This document shows, in pieces, positions 27,397 through 36,743 of a stretch of 64,000 nucleotides of DNA (position 1 is the stretch's first letter; every line of letters begins with the position of its first letter). The notes beneath the pieces were generated by a model that made no database searches, was not told the origin of the DNA, and was given only the letters and a program-made list of their open reading frames with translations. The translations under genes were made by a program, and so were the position numbers. Source of the stretch: Pseudobacteroides cellulosolvens ATCC 35603 = DSM 2933 (GTDB taxonomy: Bacteria > Bacillota > Clostridia > Acetivibrionales > DSM-2933); the NCBI RefSeq assembly GCF_001262605.1, contig NZ_LGTC01000001.1, forward strand, positions 4,536,001 to 4,600,000. Reading direction: 5' to 3'.

Positions 27397-27440
27397 TTCA
27401 AAATAGCGGAAGTAATGTTTCATTCATGCCTTAAAATATA

Positions 27441-30068
27441 TTACTTAACAGTGATACTGCAAATTCCTTTCTTATAAGGATCCTGCTTGGAAACAGCACT
27501 AATGACCGTTTTACCGTATGAAATTGCATGGACTACTCCATTATCATCAACAGTTGCTACTGCCGGATTACTGCTTTTCCACTCTACATACTTACTGGTA
27601 GCCCTGTCCGGCAACACTGTTGCCTTCAATGTCAAATCGGGGTCACCCACCTTCATAGTTGCGATAGTTTTATCCAAAACAACAGCTGATACCGGATATA
27701 TAACTTTTATTACTACAGAATCTGAAAAGCCGCCATCCACCGTAGTTGCACTAATTGTTGCCGCACCTTCCTTAATCGGAGTAACTACACCCGATGCACT
27801 AACCGCCAATACAGATGGATCGCTGCTGGACCATTCCACCTTTTTCATTGCTGCGTTATAGGGTATTATTCTTGCTCCAATCCTTACACCGATTTGCCCG
27901 ACTTTTAACGTAGCTATAGTTGTGGTTAGATCTATGCCGGATACCGGAACCGGTACGGTTATTGTACAAGCTGCCCTCTTTGTTCCGTCCTGTTTGGAGT
28001 ATGCAGTAATTATAACTTTACCCGGTGCAACTGCATGAACCGATCCATTCTCGTCAACTGTTGCAATTTTAACATTGCTGCTTGTCCACAGAATATCCTT
28101 TATTGTGGCATTATCAGGCAGGACAGCGGCCTCTAACAAAAGATCAGGATCACCAATTTTCAGGGTAGCTAACTTCTTGCTGACGGTTACGCTTGTAACT
28201 CCTCTTATTACAGTAACCGTAATTGACGCCGACTTGTTTCCATCGATTGAAGTTGCTGTTATGGTTGCGGTGCCTTCAGAAACAGCCATCAAATTTCCTG
28301 TTCTTCCCACTGTAGTGATAGATGCATCGCTTGAAGACCATTTAACTGTCTTTATAGGAGCATTAGCCGGGGTAATTACAGGTATCATCTTGATAGGTGC
28401 CTGGCCAAGTTTTAATGTAATTTCATCCTTTGCAAAGGATACTTCCTGTACTGTTACAGGAACCACTACAGTACAAACAGCCTTTTTAAAAGGATCAGAT
28501 CTTGAGGTTGCAGTAATAACAGCTTTGCCTGGTGCAACTGCATGCACTAATCCATTTTCATCTACCGTAACATTTTCACTATTACTGCTCCAAACAATAT
28601 CTTTATCAGATGCATCTTCAGGGAAGACAGTAGCCTGCAACTGTACATCATCACTGTCTGTTTTTAACTGTAAATAAGCCTTATCAAGCCTTACCCTGGA
28701 AACCGGCACTGAAACCGTAACTTGGATTTGAGCCTGTATTCCGCCATCTACTGTTTCTACCGTAATAATTGCATCCCCTCCGGATACTCCTTTTATAACA
28801 CCACCCAAAACAGTTGCAATACTTGTATCACTCGAAGACCATTTTACATTTTTGTTGCTTGCATCAGAAGGCATAACAGTTGGTATAAGTTTTTCCGAAG
28901 ACTTTCCCATGTCAATTGTAATAGAACTCTCACTGAGTGTTATACCAGTTACACTAACCTGGGATTCATATGAAAAGTTCAATTCAAGAATAACATCTCC
29001 AACCTGTATCGTTCTTATATAATCAGTATAGGAATAGCTATAATTTGTTACATTGCCCGCACCTTGAACTGCTTCCTTTATATCTCTTATAATAGACATT
29101 CCTGTATATCTTACCTTTATTGTGTTTTTTTCTTCTTTAATTGCCTCTTGAATCATTGAGTTCAATGCCAAAGAATCAGATGCTGTCAAATTGTCCTCAA
29201 TGTATTCTAAGCCTAAATCATTGATTATGGATTGATAAATTTCCGCATTTTCAGCATCGTTTTCTATTTTTGATTTAAGGGTATCTACGAAAGGAGTGCT
29301 TGCTTCGGGATATGGCTTGGTCCATGAATGATTTGCCTTGATTTCTTCATCAGTTAAATTAAAATAATCATATTTAATTCTATCCTGAACATCAGGCACA
29401 GGGTCATTCCAAGTAGGATCAAGATGGTAATAAACTCCGTCAAGGTTCACTAAAAGCCATGAATGGTTTTGACTTCCTGCCTTTCCTTCTATTATCCTTG
29501 CTTCTATTCCAGCTTCATTTAGCATTTTATGAGCAAGAAGAGAATATCCCTGACAGACAGTCTTATAAGGAGGTACTAGTGCTGCATAAGCAGAATGCTG
29601 CCCAAGAGAAACGTCATACGCTACATTAGAAACAATCCAATCGTGAATTGCTTTTTCCTTTTGATAGTCATTCATATCAGGAGTTATAATTTGATTTAAT
29701 ACCTCAGCAACTTTTGCTTCAACAAACAGGGACTGTTCCAAAGTCTCCCAATAGGAAAAATTAAATTTCATAGTTAAGTTGCCTGCAGCACCATAAATAG
29801 TTGCTCCATAAGATTTAGTGGTGTAGTGCAAATAATCATCGGAGCTAAAAATTTCTGTAAACATACTCTTGACATTATTTTTTATAGATACATCTCCGGT
29901 ATATTGTATTGCATAGGTAGAGCTCTTGGACATCATGGCTGTTTTGACTTTATCAGCCAAATCAATAGGCGATGCTGCTGAGTCATCAGCGTAAATAATT
30001 CCCGGCACAGCAATAAAAACTGCAATGATAACCAGTACAATAAAATATACTCTTAAATTGGATTTCAT
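27441..30068 (-). CDS. Secreted transglutaminase-like protein with six Big_2 domains
   Basis: An 875-residue exported protein. Signal peptide 1-28; a helical/beta N-terminal region to about 130; a transglutaminase-like core (about 135-225) with the catalytic triad Cys172 (TVCQGYS), His202 (QNHSWLL) and Asp217 (HLDPTWND); then six bacterial Ig-like Big_2 repeats (about 375-875), each with a WSSSD or WSSSN strand and a G-x-A-x-I-T motif. The domain could cross-link or cleave surface polymers; no SLH or sortase anchor is visible. A c-di-GMP-I riboswitch and a SigA promoter precede it, so expression should follow the motile-to-sessile signal. Confidence 0.85.
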   Translation of the reverse strand: MKSNLRVYFIVLVIIAVFIAVPGIIYADDSAASPIDLADKVKTAMMSKSSTYAIQYTGDVSIKNNVKSMFTEIFSSDDYLHYTTKSYGATIYGAAGNLTMKFNFSYWETLEQSLFVEAKVAEVLNQIITPDMNDYQKEKAIHDWIVSNVAYDVSLGQHSAYAALVPPYKTVCQGYSLLAHKMLNEAGIEARIIEGKAGSQNHSWLLVNLDGVYYHLDPTWNDPVPDVQDRIKYDYFNLTDEEIKANHSWTKPYPEASTPFVDTLKSKIENDAENAEIYQSIINDLGLEYIEDNLTASDSLALNSMIQEAIKEEKNTIKVRYTGMSIIRDIKEAVQGAGNVTNYSYSYTDYIRTIQVGDVILELNFSYESQVSVTGITLSESSITIDMGKSSEKLIPTVMPSDASNKNVKWSSSDTSIATVLGGVIKGVSGGDAIITVETVDGGIQAQIQVTVSVPVSRVRLDKAYLQLKTDSDDVQLQATVFPEDASDKDIVWSSNSENVTVDENGLVHAVAPGKAVITATSRSDPFKKAVCTVVVPVTVQEVSFAKDEITLKLGQAPIKMIPVITPANAPIKTVKWSSSDASITTVGRTGNLMAVSEGTATITATSIDGNKSASITVTVIRGVTSVTVSKKLATLKIGDPDLLLEAAVLPDNATIKDILWTSSNVKIATVDENGSVHAVAPGKVIITAYSKQDGTKRAACTITVPVPVSGIDLTTTIATLKVGQIGVRIGARIIPYNAAMKKVEWSSSDPSVLAVSASGVVTPIKEGAATISATTVDGGFSDSVVIKVIYPVSAVVLDKTIATMKVGDPDLTLKATVLPDRATSKYVEWKSSNPAVATVDDNGVVHAISYGKTVISAVSKQDPYKKGICSITVK

Positions 30069-30142
30069 AAAAAATCTCCTCCAGTCTGAAGGAAACCAGA
30101 TCTGAATAATGAGAATAGTGATATAAACTTAATAATAGAAAT

Positions 30143-30278
30143 GCTTCATCCGGTAATCTGGCAACCATCGCTTTTCATATAAATTAAAAGTGTTTAGTTA
30201 CACTTTTAATTTAGTAATAGCCTAAGGCCCATGACTTTGCGTCCTTACCTTTCGGTAAGTTTGCCCTTGTCAGTTGAC
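30143..30278 (-). ncRNA. Cyclic di-GMP-I (GEMM) riboswitch
   Basis: The minus strand carries the conserved aptamer elements in order: GGGCAAAC, a GAAA-capped stem (TTACCGAAAGGTAA), GGACGCAAAG, GGGCCTTAGG, then the 3' strand GGTTGCC. The second arm is extended by an extra perfect 13-bp hairpin (AAATTAAAAGTGT with its complement). It lies in the 5' leader of the transglutaminase/Big_2 gene, about 75 nt before its ATG. Whether binding turns the gene on or off cannot be told; no clear terminator follows, so control may be at translation. Confidence 0.88.
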
Positions 30279-30296
30279 ATAAAAATATATACTATA

Positions 30297-30325
30297 ATTA
30301 TACCTCATTTGGGTAACAAATGCAA
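30297..30325 (-). promoter_or_regulatory. SigA promoter driving the c-di-GMP riboswitch
   Basis: TTGCAT (30320-30325) and TATAAT (30297-30302) with 17-base spacing, placed so that transcription starts just before the aptamer. Confidence 0.7.
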
Positions 30326-30365
30326 CGATACCAATACAGATTGAGCATGGATTGGATATGACGCT

Positions 30366-30875
30366 TTACTTTTTCTTATCTATAAAGTAGGATTCAGTCT
30401 GCAGTGGTATTGATCCATAAGCTGAATTGACTTTTTTGGCAACATTTATATTCTTCAATTCATTTCCAATGTCTCCCAATACTTTTTTTGCTTTATTGCC
30501 ATTGGATTTTTCCATATCCGACAATTCCTTTAAAATTCCCATCACATTGGATACGGATTTTTTTAATTCCTTTAAACCTTTTACCTCGCTGGTTTTTAGC
30601 TCATCAACGCTTTTAATGCCAGCTTCCGATTTAAGGCGGTGAAAATACACTTCAAATTCATCATCAAGCTTATCAACCTTTTCAATTATCTTCTGCTTGC
30701 TATCTATAATTTCTTCAAGCCTTGCTATTTGATCTCCATCTATAACATTAGCCTGTTCATTTGTCAGCTCAAGCATCTCTTGTAAACATGTATACTTACT
30801 ATCTGTTATTTCCAGAAGCCTTTCTATATAAGCTTCAGGACTTTTGTCAAAAGTGCTCTTATTAGTGTTATCCAT
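30366..30875 (-). CDS. FlgN/FliT-type flagellar export chaperone
   Basis: A 169-residue, largely helical coiled-coil protein of the FlgN family, with heptad-like segments over 20-130 and the typical tail (AYGSIPLQTESYFIDKKK). It follows fliS in the slot where Bacillus has fliT, so it may guard FliD; a second FlgN-like gene precedes flgK. AGGAGAG lies before the ATG. Last gene of the flaG-fliD-fliS unit. Confidence 0.78.
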   Translation of the reverse strand: MDNTNKSTFDKSPEAYIERLLEITDSKYTCLQEMLELTNEQANVIDGDQIARLEEIIDSKQKIIEKVDKLDDEFEVYFHRLKSEAGIKSVDELKTSEVKGLKELKKSVSNVMGILKELSDMEKSNGNKAKKVLGDIGNELKNINVAKKVNSAYGSIPLQTESYFIDKKK

Positions 30876-30884
30876 ATTGCTCTC

Positions 30885-31289
30885 CTATTTTGCCATCTGT
30901 TGGGCTTTTGGTATTTGTTGCTTAGCCAATTTCATAGCCTGGGTCCAAGTATCCCTTAGATCTTTGGCAAACCCAAGAACTTCGTTTAGTATCTCCTTGT
31001 CTTTCTTAATGCTTGCATCTACAAGTCTTCTATTCATATAATCATAAATAAGTGCCAAATTATTTGATACATCATAATTCTTGTCTAATGTTGCCTGAAA
31101 CTCACAAATGATATTCTCTGCTTTTATTATACAATTATGTGCTTTTTGAATATTTTTCTCATCAATTGCCATTTGAGCCTGCATAATAAATTTAATCAAT
31201 CCATTATAAAGCATTAGTGTCAATTCCTCTGGACTGGCTGTAAATATTGAATTCTCTTTGTACTGCTCTGTAGCTTTATTGGCTATCAT
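30885..31289 (-). CDS. fliS: Flagellin chaperone FliS
   Basis: A 134-residue four-helix protein with the FliS start YKENSIFTASPEELTLMLYN and conserved LIKFIMQAQMAI. It holds flagellin C-termini in the cytosol until export and, in Bacillus, releases FliW to act on CsrA. GGAGGG lies 7 nt before the ATG. Placed between fliD and a FlgN-type gene. Confidence 0.95.
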   Translation of the reverse strand: MIANKATEQYKENSIFTASPEELTLMLYNGLIKFIMQAQMAIDEKNIQKAHNCIIKAENIICEFQATLDKNYDVSNNLALIYDYMNRRLVDASIKKDKEILNEVLGFAKDLRDTWTQAMKLAKQQIPKAQQMAK

Positions 31290-31362
31290 ATATATCCCTC
31301 CGGTATTATTATGTTATACGCAATCCTCTCTATTATAATATGAACAATATAATAAGAATCTA

Positions 31363-33309
31363 TTATCCGCCTGAATTACCAAACTGGCTCATTAACCAAT
31401 TACTTTGATCATTCATCTTAGACATCGCTGCTTCAAGTGCAGCATATTTTTCATAATACTTATTTTCCTTATCAATCAACTTATCTGCCAATGAGTCAAT
31501 TTGTATGTTATACTGACTAATTTGTGTATAGATAGTATTTGAATATTCCGATGCATCTCCTGAAATTCCTGCTACCTGCAGAAGGAATCCCTTTTTCCCC
31601 TCTGAATCCCTGATTGTTGATATATTATCTTCTATGATATCATACATCCTATGTGCCAAACCTTCCTCATTATACCTTGCTTTTTTATCCAAAGCTGATA
31701 GATTGCGGGTGTAATATGGTTGACTGTCTGATTTCTTGCTGAATAAATTCATCACACCGTCTGGATTTGATTCTATAGCCTGCTTTAATTTTTCTTCATC
31801 AATAATAAGCTTACCCTTATCTGAATATGATCCTGTAGTAATACCAACATCCGTTAGTCTGGTAGTTATGCCGCTTACGCTGTCATATAGAGCTGTTCTC
31901 ATACTAGTTACTACTTTAGTTACATAACTGTCATTTTTCAAAAGACCTGATTTTGCTTTTTCCTCCCACTTTTTTATCTGATCTTCTGACAATTCAGCCT
32001 TCTGGTCCTCTGTTAACGGCTGATAATCCCTGTTGTGCTTTTCAGTAAGTTTACCATTAAGGTTTTCAATAAGGCTATTATACTTTGTTACAAAATTCTT
32101 TATATTATTAAAAACAGCGTCAGTATCAGTCTTTAAAGATATTGTCTGTTCTTCAGTACTCTCTTTAATGAGATCATATGTTACACCATTTGAGGTAATT
32201 TTATTACTGCTTCTTGTTATACTTTTTCCATCTAAAACGACTATGGCGTCCTGCCCCGGTTTGGAATCTGTGAGATTCATTGAATTTAAAAACGTACCTG
32301 ATAAATCGCCAATATTAATATTATTTCCAGCTCCCAAACTCTTTGCATTTATAGTGAACTTGTCAGTTATATCATCATAAACAATTTTAACTTTTGCATC
32401 TGTATCATTACTGATAGTATTCAAAACTGTAGAAAGAGTATCTGAACTTGAAAATGTAAAGGTTTTGGAATTTATAGTGAACGTAACATTTTGGCTTCCA
32501 TTGGAGCTCTGTGTATACTGAAAGGAATCTTTAAGCTTCCCTTTAAGAGATGCTAAAGTATCACTAACATTTAGCCTGTTTGAAGTTCCAGAACTTATGT
32601 GTAAACTGGTCAATCCATCTCCTGATTCTGGTGATGTCAATGTTAATCTACTTGCACCTGCTTCAGTAGTAAAGGTAAGCTTGTTGTTCCCGCTTCCTGT
32701 AACATTGACCCTAACCTTGCCTCCTCCAAATTCATTGCCAATAGTATTTTCAATATCTGAAGCAAATTGAGCCATAGTTGTTGACTCTGTATAACTTCCA
32801 AGCCTAATTTCTTTGGTAACCCCATCCAAAGTTACTTTTATTTTTTTACCGCTTGCATTTGCAATATCAGAAGAAGTAATGACAGCATCACTTTCCATTG
32901 GCCTAGTAACCGTGCCCCCGCTTGTTTTGGATGCTGCTGTTGCCAATTTGGTCACTGTGATTTTATGTTCTCCGGCTTGAGCCTCTGCACTGCCTGTTGC
33001 AGTAACAATACTACTTTCTGAGGATGTTGCAGTAAACTTTTTTAATCCAGCCTGGGACAATATATTGGTTGACGGCTTTAATACGTCAAAAAACTCATCC
33101 TTAAATCCACGAAGAAGATTGGTTACCTCTCTGTAACTGTCCCTTTTCCATTCAGCCAATTGCTTCTTCTGCATTATTTTGTCCAAAGGAACCTTTTCAC
33201 TTTTCATTAAACCACTAATGATAGTATCAGTATCAAGGCCTGTGGCAAGGCCTGTAAGTCTCAGTTTATTACTGGTAAAATTAGATCCTGATATACTGTT
33301 TAAAGCCAT
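31363..33309 (-). CDS. fliD: Flagellar filament cap protein FliD
   Basis: A 648-residue hook-associated protein 2. The N-terminal LRLTGLATGLDTDTIISGLM and the C-terminal coiled coil (KLIDKENKYYEKYAALEAAM) are typical; the middle holds D2/D3 beta domains and a flagellin-hook IN-like segment. It caps the filament and guides flagellin folding. It follows flaG by six bases, and fliS follows it. Confidence 0.95.
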   Translation of the reverse strand: MALNSISGSNFTSNKLRLTGLATGLDTDTIISGLMKSEKVPLDKIMQKKQLAEWKRDSYREVTNLLRGFKDEFFDVLKPSTNILSQAGLKKFTATSSESSIVTATGSAEAQAGEHKITVTKLATAASKTSGGTVTRPMESDAVITSSDIANASGKKIKVTLDGVTKEIRLGSYTESTTMAQFASDIENTIGNEFGGGKVRVNVTGSGNNKLTFTTEAGASRLTLTSPESGDGLTSLHISSGTSNRLNVSDTLASLKGKLKDSFQYTQSSNGSQNVTFTINSKTFTFSSSDTLSTVLNTISNDTDAKVKIVYDDITDKFTINAKSLGAGNNINIGDLSGTFLNSMNLTDSKPGQDAIVVLDGKSITRSSNKITSNGVTYDLIKESTEEQTISLKTDTDAVFNNIKNFVTKYNSLIENLNGKLTEKHNRDYQPLTEDQKAELSEDQIKKWEEKAKSGLLKNDSYVTKVVTSMRTALYDSVSGITTRLTDVGITTGSYSDKGKLIIDEEKLKQAIESNPDGVMNLFSKKSDSQPYYTRNLSALDKKARYNEEGLAHRMYDIIEDNISTIRDSEGKKGFLLQVAGISGDASEYSNTIYTQISQYNIQIDSLADKLIDKENKYYEKYAALEAAMSKMNDQSNWLMSQFGNSGG

Positions 33310-33315
33310 AGTACC

Positions 33316-33708
33316 TTACCTTCTTTCATCGACCATAATGCCTGCCATTTCCCACATTTTAGCAACCATATCAAGAATCTTTTCTGCAGGAATCTCCCTG
33401 ATAACTTCATGAGTATCGTTATCCACAACCTTTACCATTATTGCTTTAGTCTTTTCATGGATAGAAAATTCAAAGCTCCTGTTTGTTCCTGAAATGGCCT
33501 TATTTGCTTTTTCTATTGCATCAATAACTACTTTTTCGGATATAGGAAGCTCACTTTTCTGGTAGTCCGACATATGCATGTAACTCTTCAGATCAATGGA
33601 AGTGACTTGACTCTGATCCAAATTTTGTTTATTTTCAGTTTTATTCAAATTCTGATCATGTTGTAGTGATAAAGCTTTCCCGGTAGCATCCGTGCTATCA
33701 ATCTTCAT
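33316..33708 (-). CDS. flaG: FlaG family protein
   Basis: A 130-residue protein with a variable polar N-terminus and the conserved FlaG core FSIHEKTKAIMVKVVDNDTHEVIREIPAEKIL. It is thought to limit filament length. The ATG at 33708 is chosen (GGAGGGG 6 nt upstream), which drops eight residues of the longer frame. It begins the flaG-fliD-fliS-flgN unit behind a SigD-like promoter. Confidence 0.9.
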   Translation of the reverse strand: MKIDSTDATGKALSLQHDQNLNKTENKQNLDQSQVTSIDLKSYMHMSDYQKSELPISEKVVIDAIEKANKAISGTNRSFEFSIHEKTKAIMVKVVDNDTHEVIREIPAEKILDMVAKMWEMAGIMVDERR

Positions 33709-33766
33709 AACAAACCCCTCCATGATTTTCAAATCACACTTTGCTTCCTTTACCTTTACACTAAAT

Positions 33767-33794
33767 ATATCGGAAAATTCTTATATTTGATTTA
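33767..33794 (-). promoter_or_regulatory. SigD-type promoter before flaG
   Basis: TAAA (33791-33794) and TCCGATAT (33767-33774) are spaced by 16 bases, close to TAAA-N15-GCCGATAA. It lies in the gap between the sugar operon and flaG. Confidence 0.6.
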
Positions 33795-33807
33795 TATAAA
33801 TTTATAA

Positions 33808-34905
33808 TTAAACAGTCCCTAGTACTTTGCATATTCTGATCAGATCCTCCTCACAAATTCCTATTGAACTTGGCAGGTTTATACCATGGTTTGATACATG
33901 CTCCGTAATTCCCATCATCCCATGTTTGTGGTGTTTATATGGCTTCATAAGATGAAGTGGCATAAAAAAGGATCTTGTTTCAACACCAAATTCAAAAAGT
34001 TTTTCCATAAGTCGTAATTTATTCAATGGATATCCCTCTTCCACAAGAATCGGATAAAGCCAAAATGTGGTTTCACAGTAAGGCTTTTTAACTGGTAATA
34101 CTATATTGTCAATATCCTTTAAATTCTTATCATAAATACCTGAAATCCTGTTTTTGATTTGGATCCTCCGCTCTATATCTTCAAGCTGAGCTAAACCCAT
34201 TGCAGCATTAATATTGGACATCCTATAATTATATCCAACCTCACTGTGATAAAATAACCCTTTATAATTTGGATCCTTTGCCTGGGTTGACAAGTATAAC
34301 GCATATTCTACGATTTTCTCGTCATCCGTAACAAGCATACCACCGCTTCCTGTAGTTATAAGTTTATTACCGTTGAAGCTGAAGCACCCAATATTACCTA
34401 TGGTTCCGGTATACTTTCCCTTATATTTTGAGCCAAGAGATTGTGCAGCATCTTCAATAACTTTAAGTCCGAATTTACCTGCTATTTCTAAAATCCGATC
34501 CATTTCTACCGGTTGTCCATACAAGTGAACAGGGAGAATAGCCTTTGTCTTTTGACCTATAAGCTCCTCAATGTTATTTGGGTCTAAAACATAAGTATCC
34601 TTGGAAACATCTGCAAAAACAGGCTCTGCACCTAAATATTTTATCGCATTAACAGTAGCGGCAAAAGTCAGTGACGGCACAATTACCTCATCTCCTTCAC
34701 CGATACCTGCACACTTAAGTGCTAGATGCAAAGCAGAGGTACCGTTTATTGCAGCCACTGCAAACTTTGCTCCCACATATTCCTTAAACCTCTCTTCAAA
34801 GAGCTTTACATATGGTCCAGTACTTGAAACCCAACCTGAATCAAGGCACTCCTTAATATAGTTAATTTCCTTTCCGCTTAGCTCAGGTATGCTTAATGGA
34901 ATCAT
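33808..34905 (-). CDS. DegT/DnrJ aminotransferase, LegC-like
   Basis: A 365-residue PLP-dependent sugar aminotransferase. The PLP lysine is K181 in SFNGNKLITTG, with INGTSALHLALKC for cofactor phosphate binding and IEDAAQSLGS for the ring. The NGNKLITTG form is typical of LegC-type enzymes that aminate C4 of a nucleotide-linked 4-keto-6-deoxy sugar on the way to legionaminic acid. Its start overlaps the radical SAM stop (ATGA). Last gene of the sugar operon. Confidence 0.85.
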   Translation of the reverse strand: MIPLSIPELSGKEINYIKECLDSGWVSSTGPYVKLFEERFKEYVGAKFAVAAINGTSALHLALKCAGIGEGDEVIVPSLTFAATVNAIKYLGAEPVFADVSKDTYVLDPNNIEELIGQKTKAILPVHLYGQPVEMDRILEIAGKFGLKVIEDAAQSLGSKYKGKYTGTIGNIGCFSFNGNKLITTGSGGMLVTDDEKIVEYALYLSTQAKDPNYKGLFYHSEVGYNYRMSNINAAMGLAQLEDIERRIQIKNRISGIYDKNLKDIDNIVLPVKKPYCETTFWLYPILVEEGYPLNKLRLMEKLFEFGVETRSFFMPLHLMKPYKHHKHGMMGITEHVSNHGINLPSSIGICEEDLIRICKVLGTV

Positions 34906-35942
34906 TTCTTGGCCTCCTCATAAAACTCAGGCATATCACATTTACTGCAAATTGGAATACTATCATATTTACCTTCCATATGCATATTCCTTAAATATTG
35001 GTATCTATCATTTTTCCATATATCCTTTAATTTTTCTTTAAATGCATTCCCAATTGCATATTCCATTTTAACATCCGCACAGCAAACTGCTATATTGCCG
35101 TTCCATGATACAAACATCCTCTGCCACAACTGTGCACACGCAAAATTTTTAATTTTCTTTCTCTTAATTCTTTTTCTTTCATCCCCAAGTAACTCTTCTT
35201 TGTTTGTGTATTCAGACCATGCTACAATATCAACATGATCTTTAAACATATCTAAAAAATCTTTAAATTGATGTTGATTCTCCCTCATCATTACCATTGA
35301 AACCCTTGTAATTGGATTAATCTTATTTAAGTCATTTCTTAGTTTATTAACATACTTGATATTCTCTATAACTTCTTCGTAATCTGCTCCAATCCTTATT
35401 TTTTCATAATCTTCCTTATATGGAGAATCAAACGAGAAAAGAAGCTTATCAAGTCCTGCCTCAATTAGTTCTTTAGCTATCTTTTTGTTTACAAACACAC
35501 CATTTGTATTTATCAAGACATCCAAAATGCCTTTATCTTTAGCATAGGCAACCATTTTCACAAGATCCTTGTGCATAGTAGGCTCACCAAGCCAATTAAG
35601 CTTAACAGCCTTTATCCCTAATTCAACAGCTTGGTCAATAAGGCTTTTATATAAAGAGAACTCCATAAACCCGGTATTAAAATTTCCTCCGTTAACAGGT
35701 ACATTGTCATTTATCATGACAGTTCTTGGACACATTGGGCACTTCAAATTGCAGCAGTTGGTTATTTCAATATCCAGATTAATGGGTCCATCCTCCAAAA
35801 TAAAATTCTTTGGATTTTGAACCCACTTTTCCCTGTACTTCTTGTACTCATCGCCTTTTTGGTCTTCCAATTCATAAGCACGTTTGCTTTTAAACTGATT
35901 AAAGTTTTGATCTACAGGTATCTTTATACTTTTATCACGCAT
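34902..35942 (-). CDS. Radical SAM protein with SPASM-like C-terminus
   Basis: A 346-residue radical SAM enzyme. The [4Fe-4S] motif C-x3-C-x2-C is at C64, C68, C71, followed by KLNWLGEPTMHKDL (GGE-like SAM site). The C-terminal part has further cysteines (CAQLW, AVCCADV, ICSKCDMPEF), as in SPASM auxiliary-cluster domains. It sits inside the nonulosonic acid operon, translationally coupled to the LegC-like gene, and so probably alters the sugar, its N-acyl group or the flagellin. No such step is part of the known legionaminic pathway; the reaction is unknown. Confidence 0.82.
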   Translation of the reverse strand: MRDKSIKIPVDQNFNQFKSKRAYELEDQKGDEYKKYREKWVQNPKNFILEDGPINLDIEITNCCNLKCPMCPRTVMINDNVPVNGGNFNTGFMEFSLYKSLIDQAVELGIKAVKLNWLGEPTMHKDLVKMVAYAKDKGILDVLINTNGVFVNKKIAKELIEAGLDKLLFSFDSPYKEDYEKIRIGADYEEVIENIKYVNKLRNDLNKINPITRVSMVMMRENQHQFKDFLDMFKDHVDIVAWSEYTNKEELLGDERKRIKRKKIKNFACAQLWQRMFVSWNGNIAVCCADVKMEYAIGNAFKEKLKDIWKNDRYQYLRNMHMEGKYDSIPICSKCDMPEFYEEAKK

Positions 35943-35971
35943 ATTTGCTCATCCTTTAAAATTATTTATAA

Positions 35972-36679
35972 TTAATAATATGTTTTTGCTATTTTTTCAG
36001 CCAGCATTAAATCAAATTCGGTATCTATGTCAATAGAGCAGTTACTTTCCATAATATAAGCAAGTGTCTTGTCAGTCTCAAACCCTTTATATTTTATAAA
36101 GCTCTCGGCTTTTATAATGTATATAGCCCCATTCACAATATAGGTTTGTGGAAAGTCTTGAGACCTTTTATACTTTGATTTATCATATTTAAAAACATCT
36201 TCCAAAACTCCATTTTCGCCAATCTTCCGTTGCCACCATGGAGGATGCGCTGATTTTGTAACAGATATAAGGGAATCTATCTTATCCAAGTTACTGAAGT
36301 AGTTATTAACCGCTTCATCAATATGAGTTGCAGTCCTCAAAGGAGATGTGGGTTGTAAAAGCATAATGTGTTTTACATTTTCCCCCTTATCATTCAACCA
36401 TGATACAAAGTGAAGTACTACATCTACTGTCGTAGTGTCATCTGCTGCCAGTATTTCAGGTCTTTTTAAAATTTCAATACTTTTACCATAGTTCTTAGCT
36501 ATTTCCATAACAGACTCATCATCTGTTGAAATGGTGATGCTGGCAATACCTGATGACCTAATAGCTTCTTCAATTGTCCAAGAAATCAGAGGCTTTCCCA
36601 GTAAAAGCCTCGTATTCTTACCAACCAACCTTTTAGATCCTTTTCTTGCTGGAATTATACAGTGAATATGATGGTTCAT
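35972..36679 (-). CDS. CMP-nonulosonate cytidylyltransferase (NeuA/LegF-like)
   Basis: A 235-residue nucleotidyltransferase with the CMP-sialic acid synthetase motifs IIPARKGSKRLVGKN, LLQPTSPLRTATHIDEA and the metal site DIDTEFDLMLAE. It activates a nine-carbon acid sugar with CTP. The operon context (NeuB, NeuC, LegC-like) points to legionaminic or a similar acid rather than sialic acid. Confidence 0.88.
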   Translation of the reverse strand: MNHHIHCIIPARKGSKRLVGKNTRLLLGKPLISWTIEEAIRSSGIASITISTDDESVMEIAKNYGKSIEILKRPEILAADDTTTVDVVLHFVSWLNDKGENVKHIMLLQPTSPLRTATHIDEAVNNYFSNLDKIDSLISVTKSAHPPWWQRKIGENGVLEDVFKYDKSKYKRSQDFPQTYIVNGAIYIIKAESFIKYKGFETDKTLAYIMESNCSIDIDTEFDLMLAEKIAKTYY

Positions 36680-36743
36680 TTTGCTATCTTCCTTTTTAGT
36701 ATTGGTGTCTCTAAGGTTGTTTTTTAAAAATTCCTATATGATT

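Noticed and set aside
28075..28677. Plus-strand ORFs opposite the Big_2 gene
   Set aside because: Antisense to repeated Big_2 coding sequence; no start signal and no recognisable domain.
27441..28950. Regularly spaced similar sequences that might suggest a CRISPR or tandem DNA repeat
   Set aside because: The spacing (about 250 bases) and the reading frame match Big_2 protein domains; there are no short identical direct repeats with unique spacers.
27441..30068. Annotating the Big_2 protein as a cellulosomal component
   Set aside because: No dockerin or cohesin motif (paired calcium-binding repeats) is visible in the sequence.
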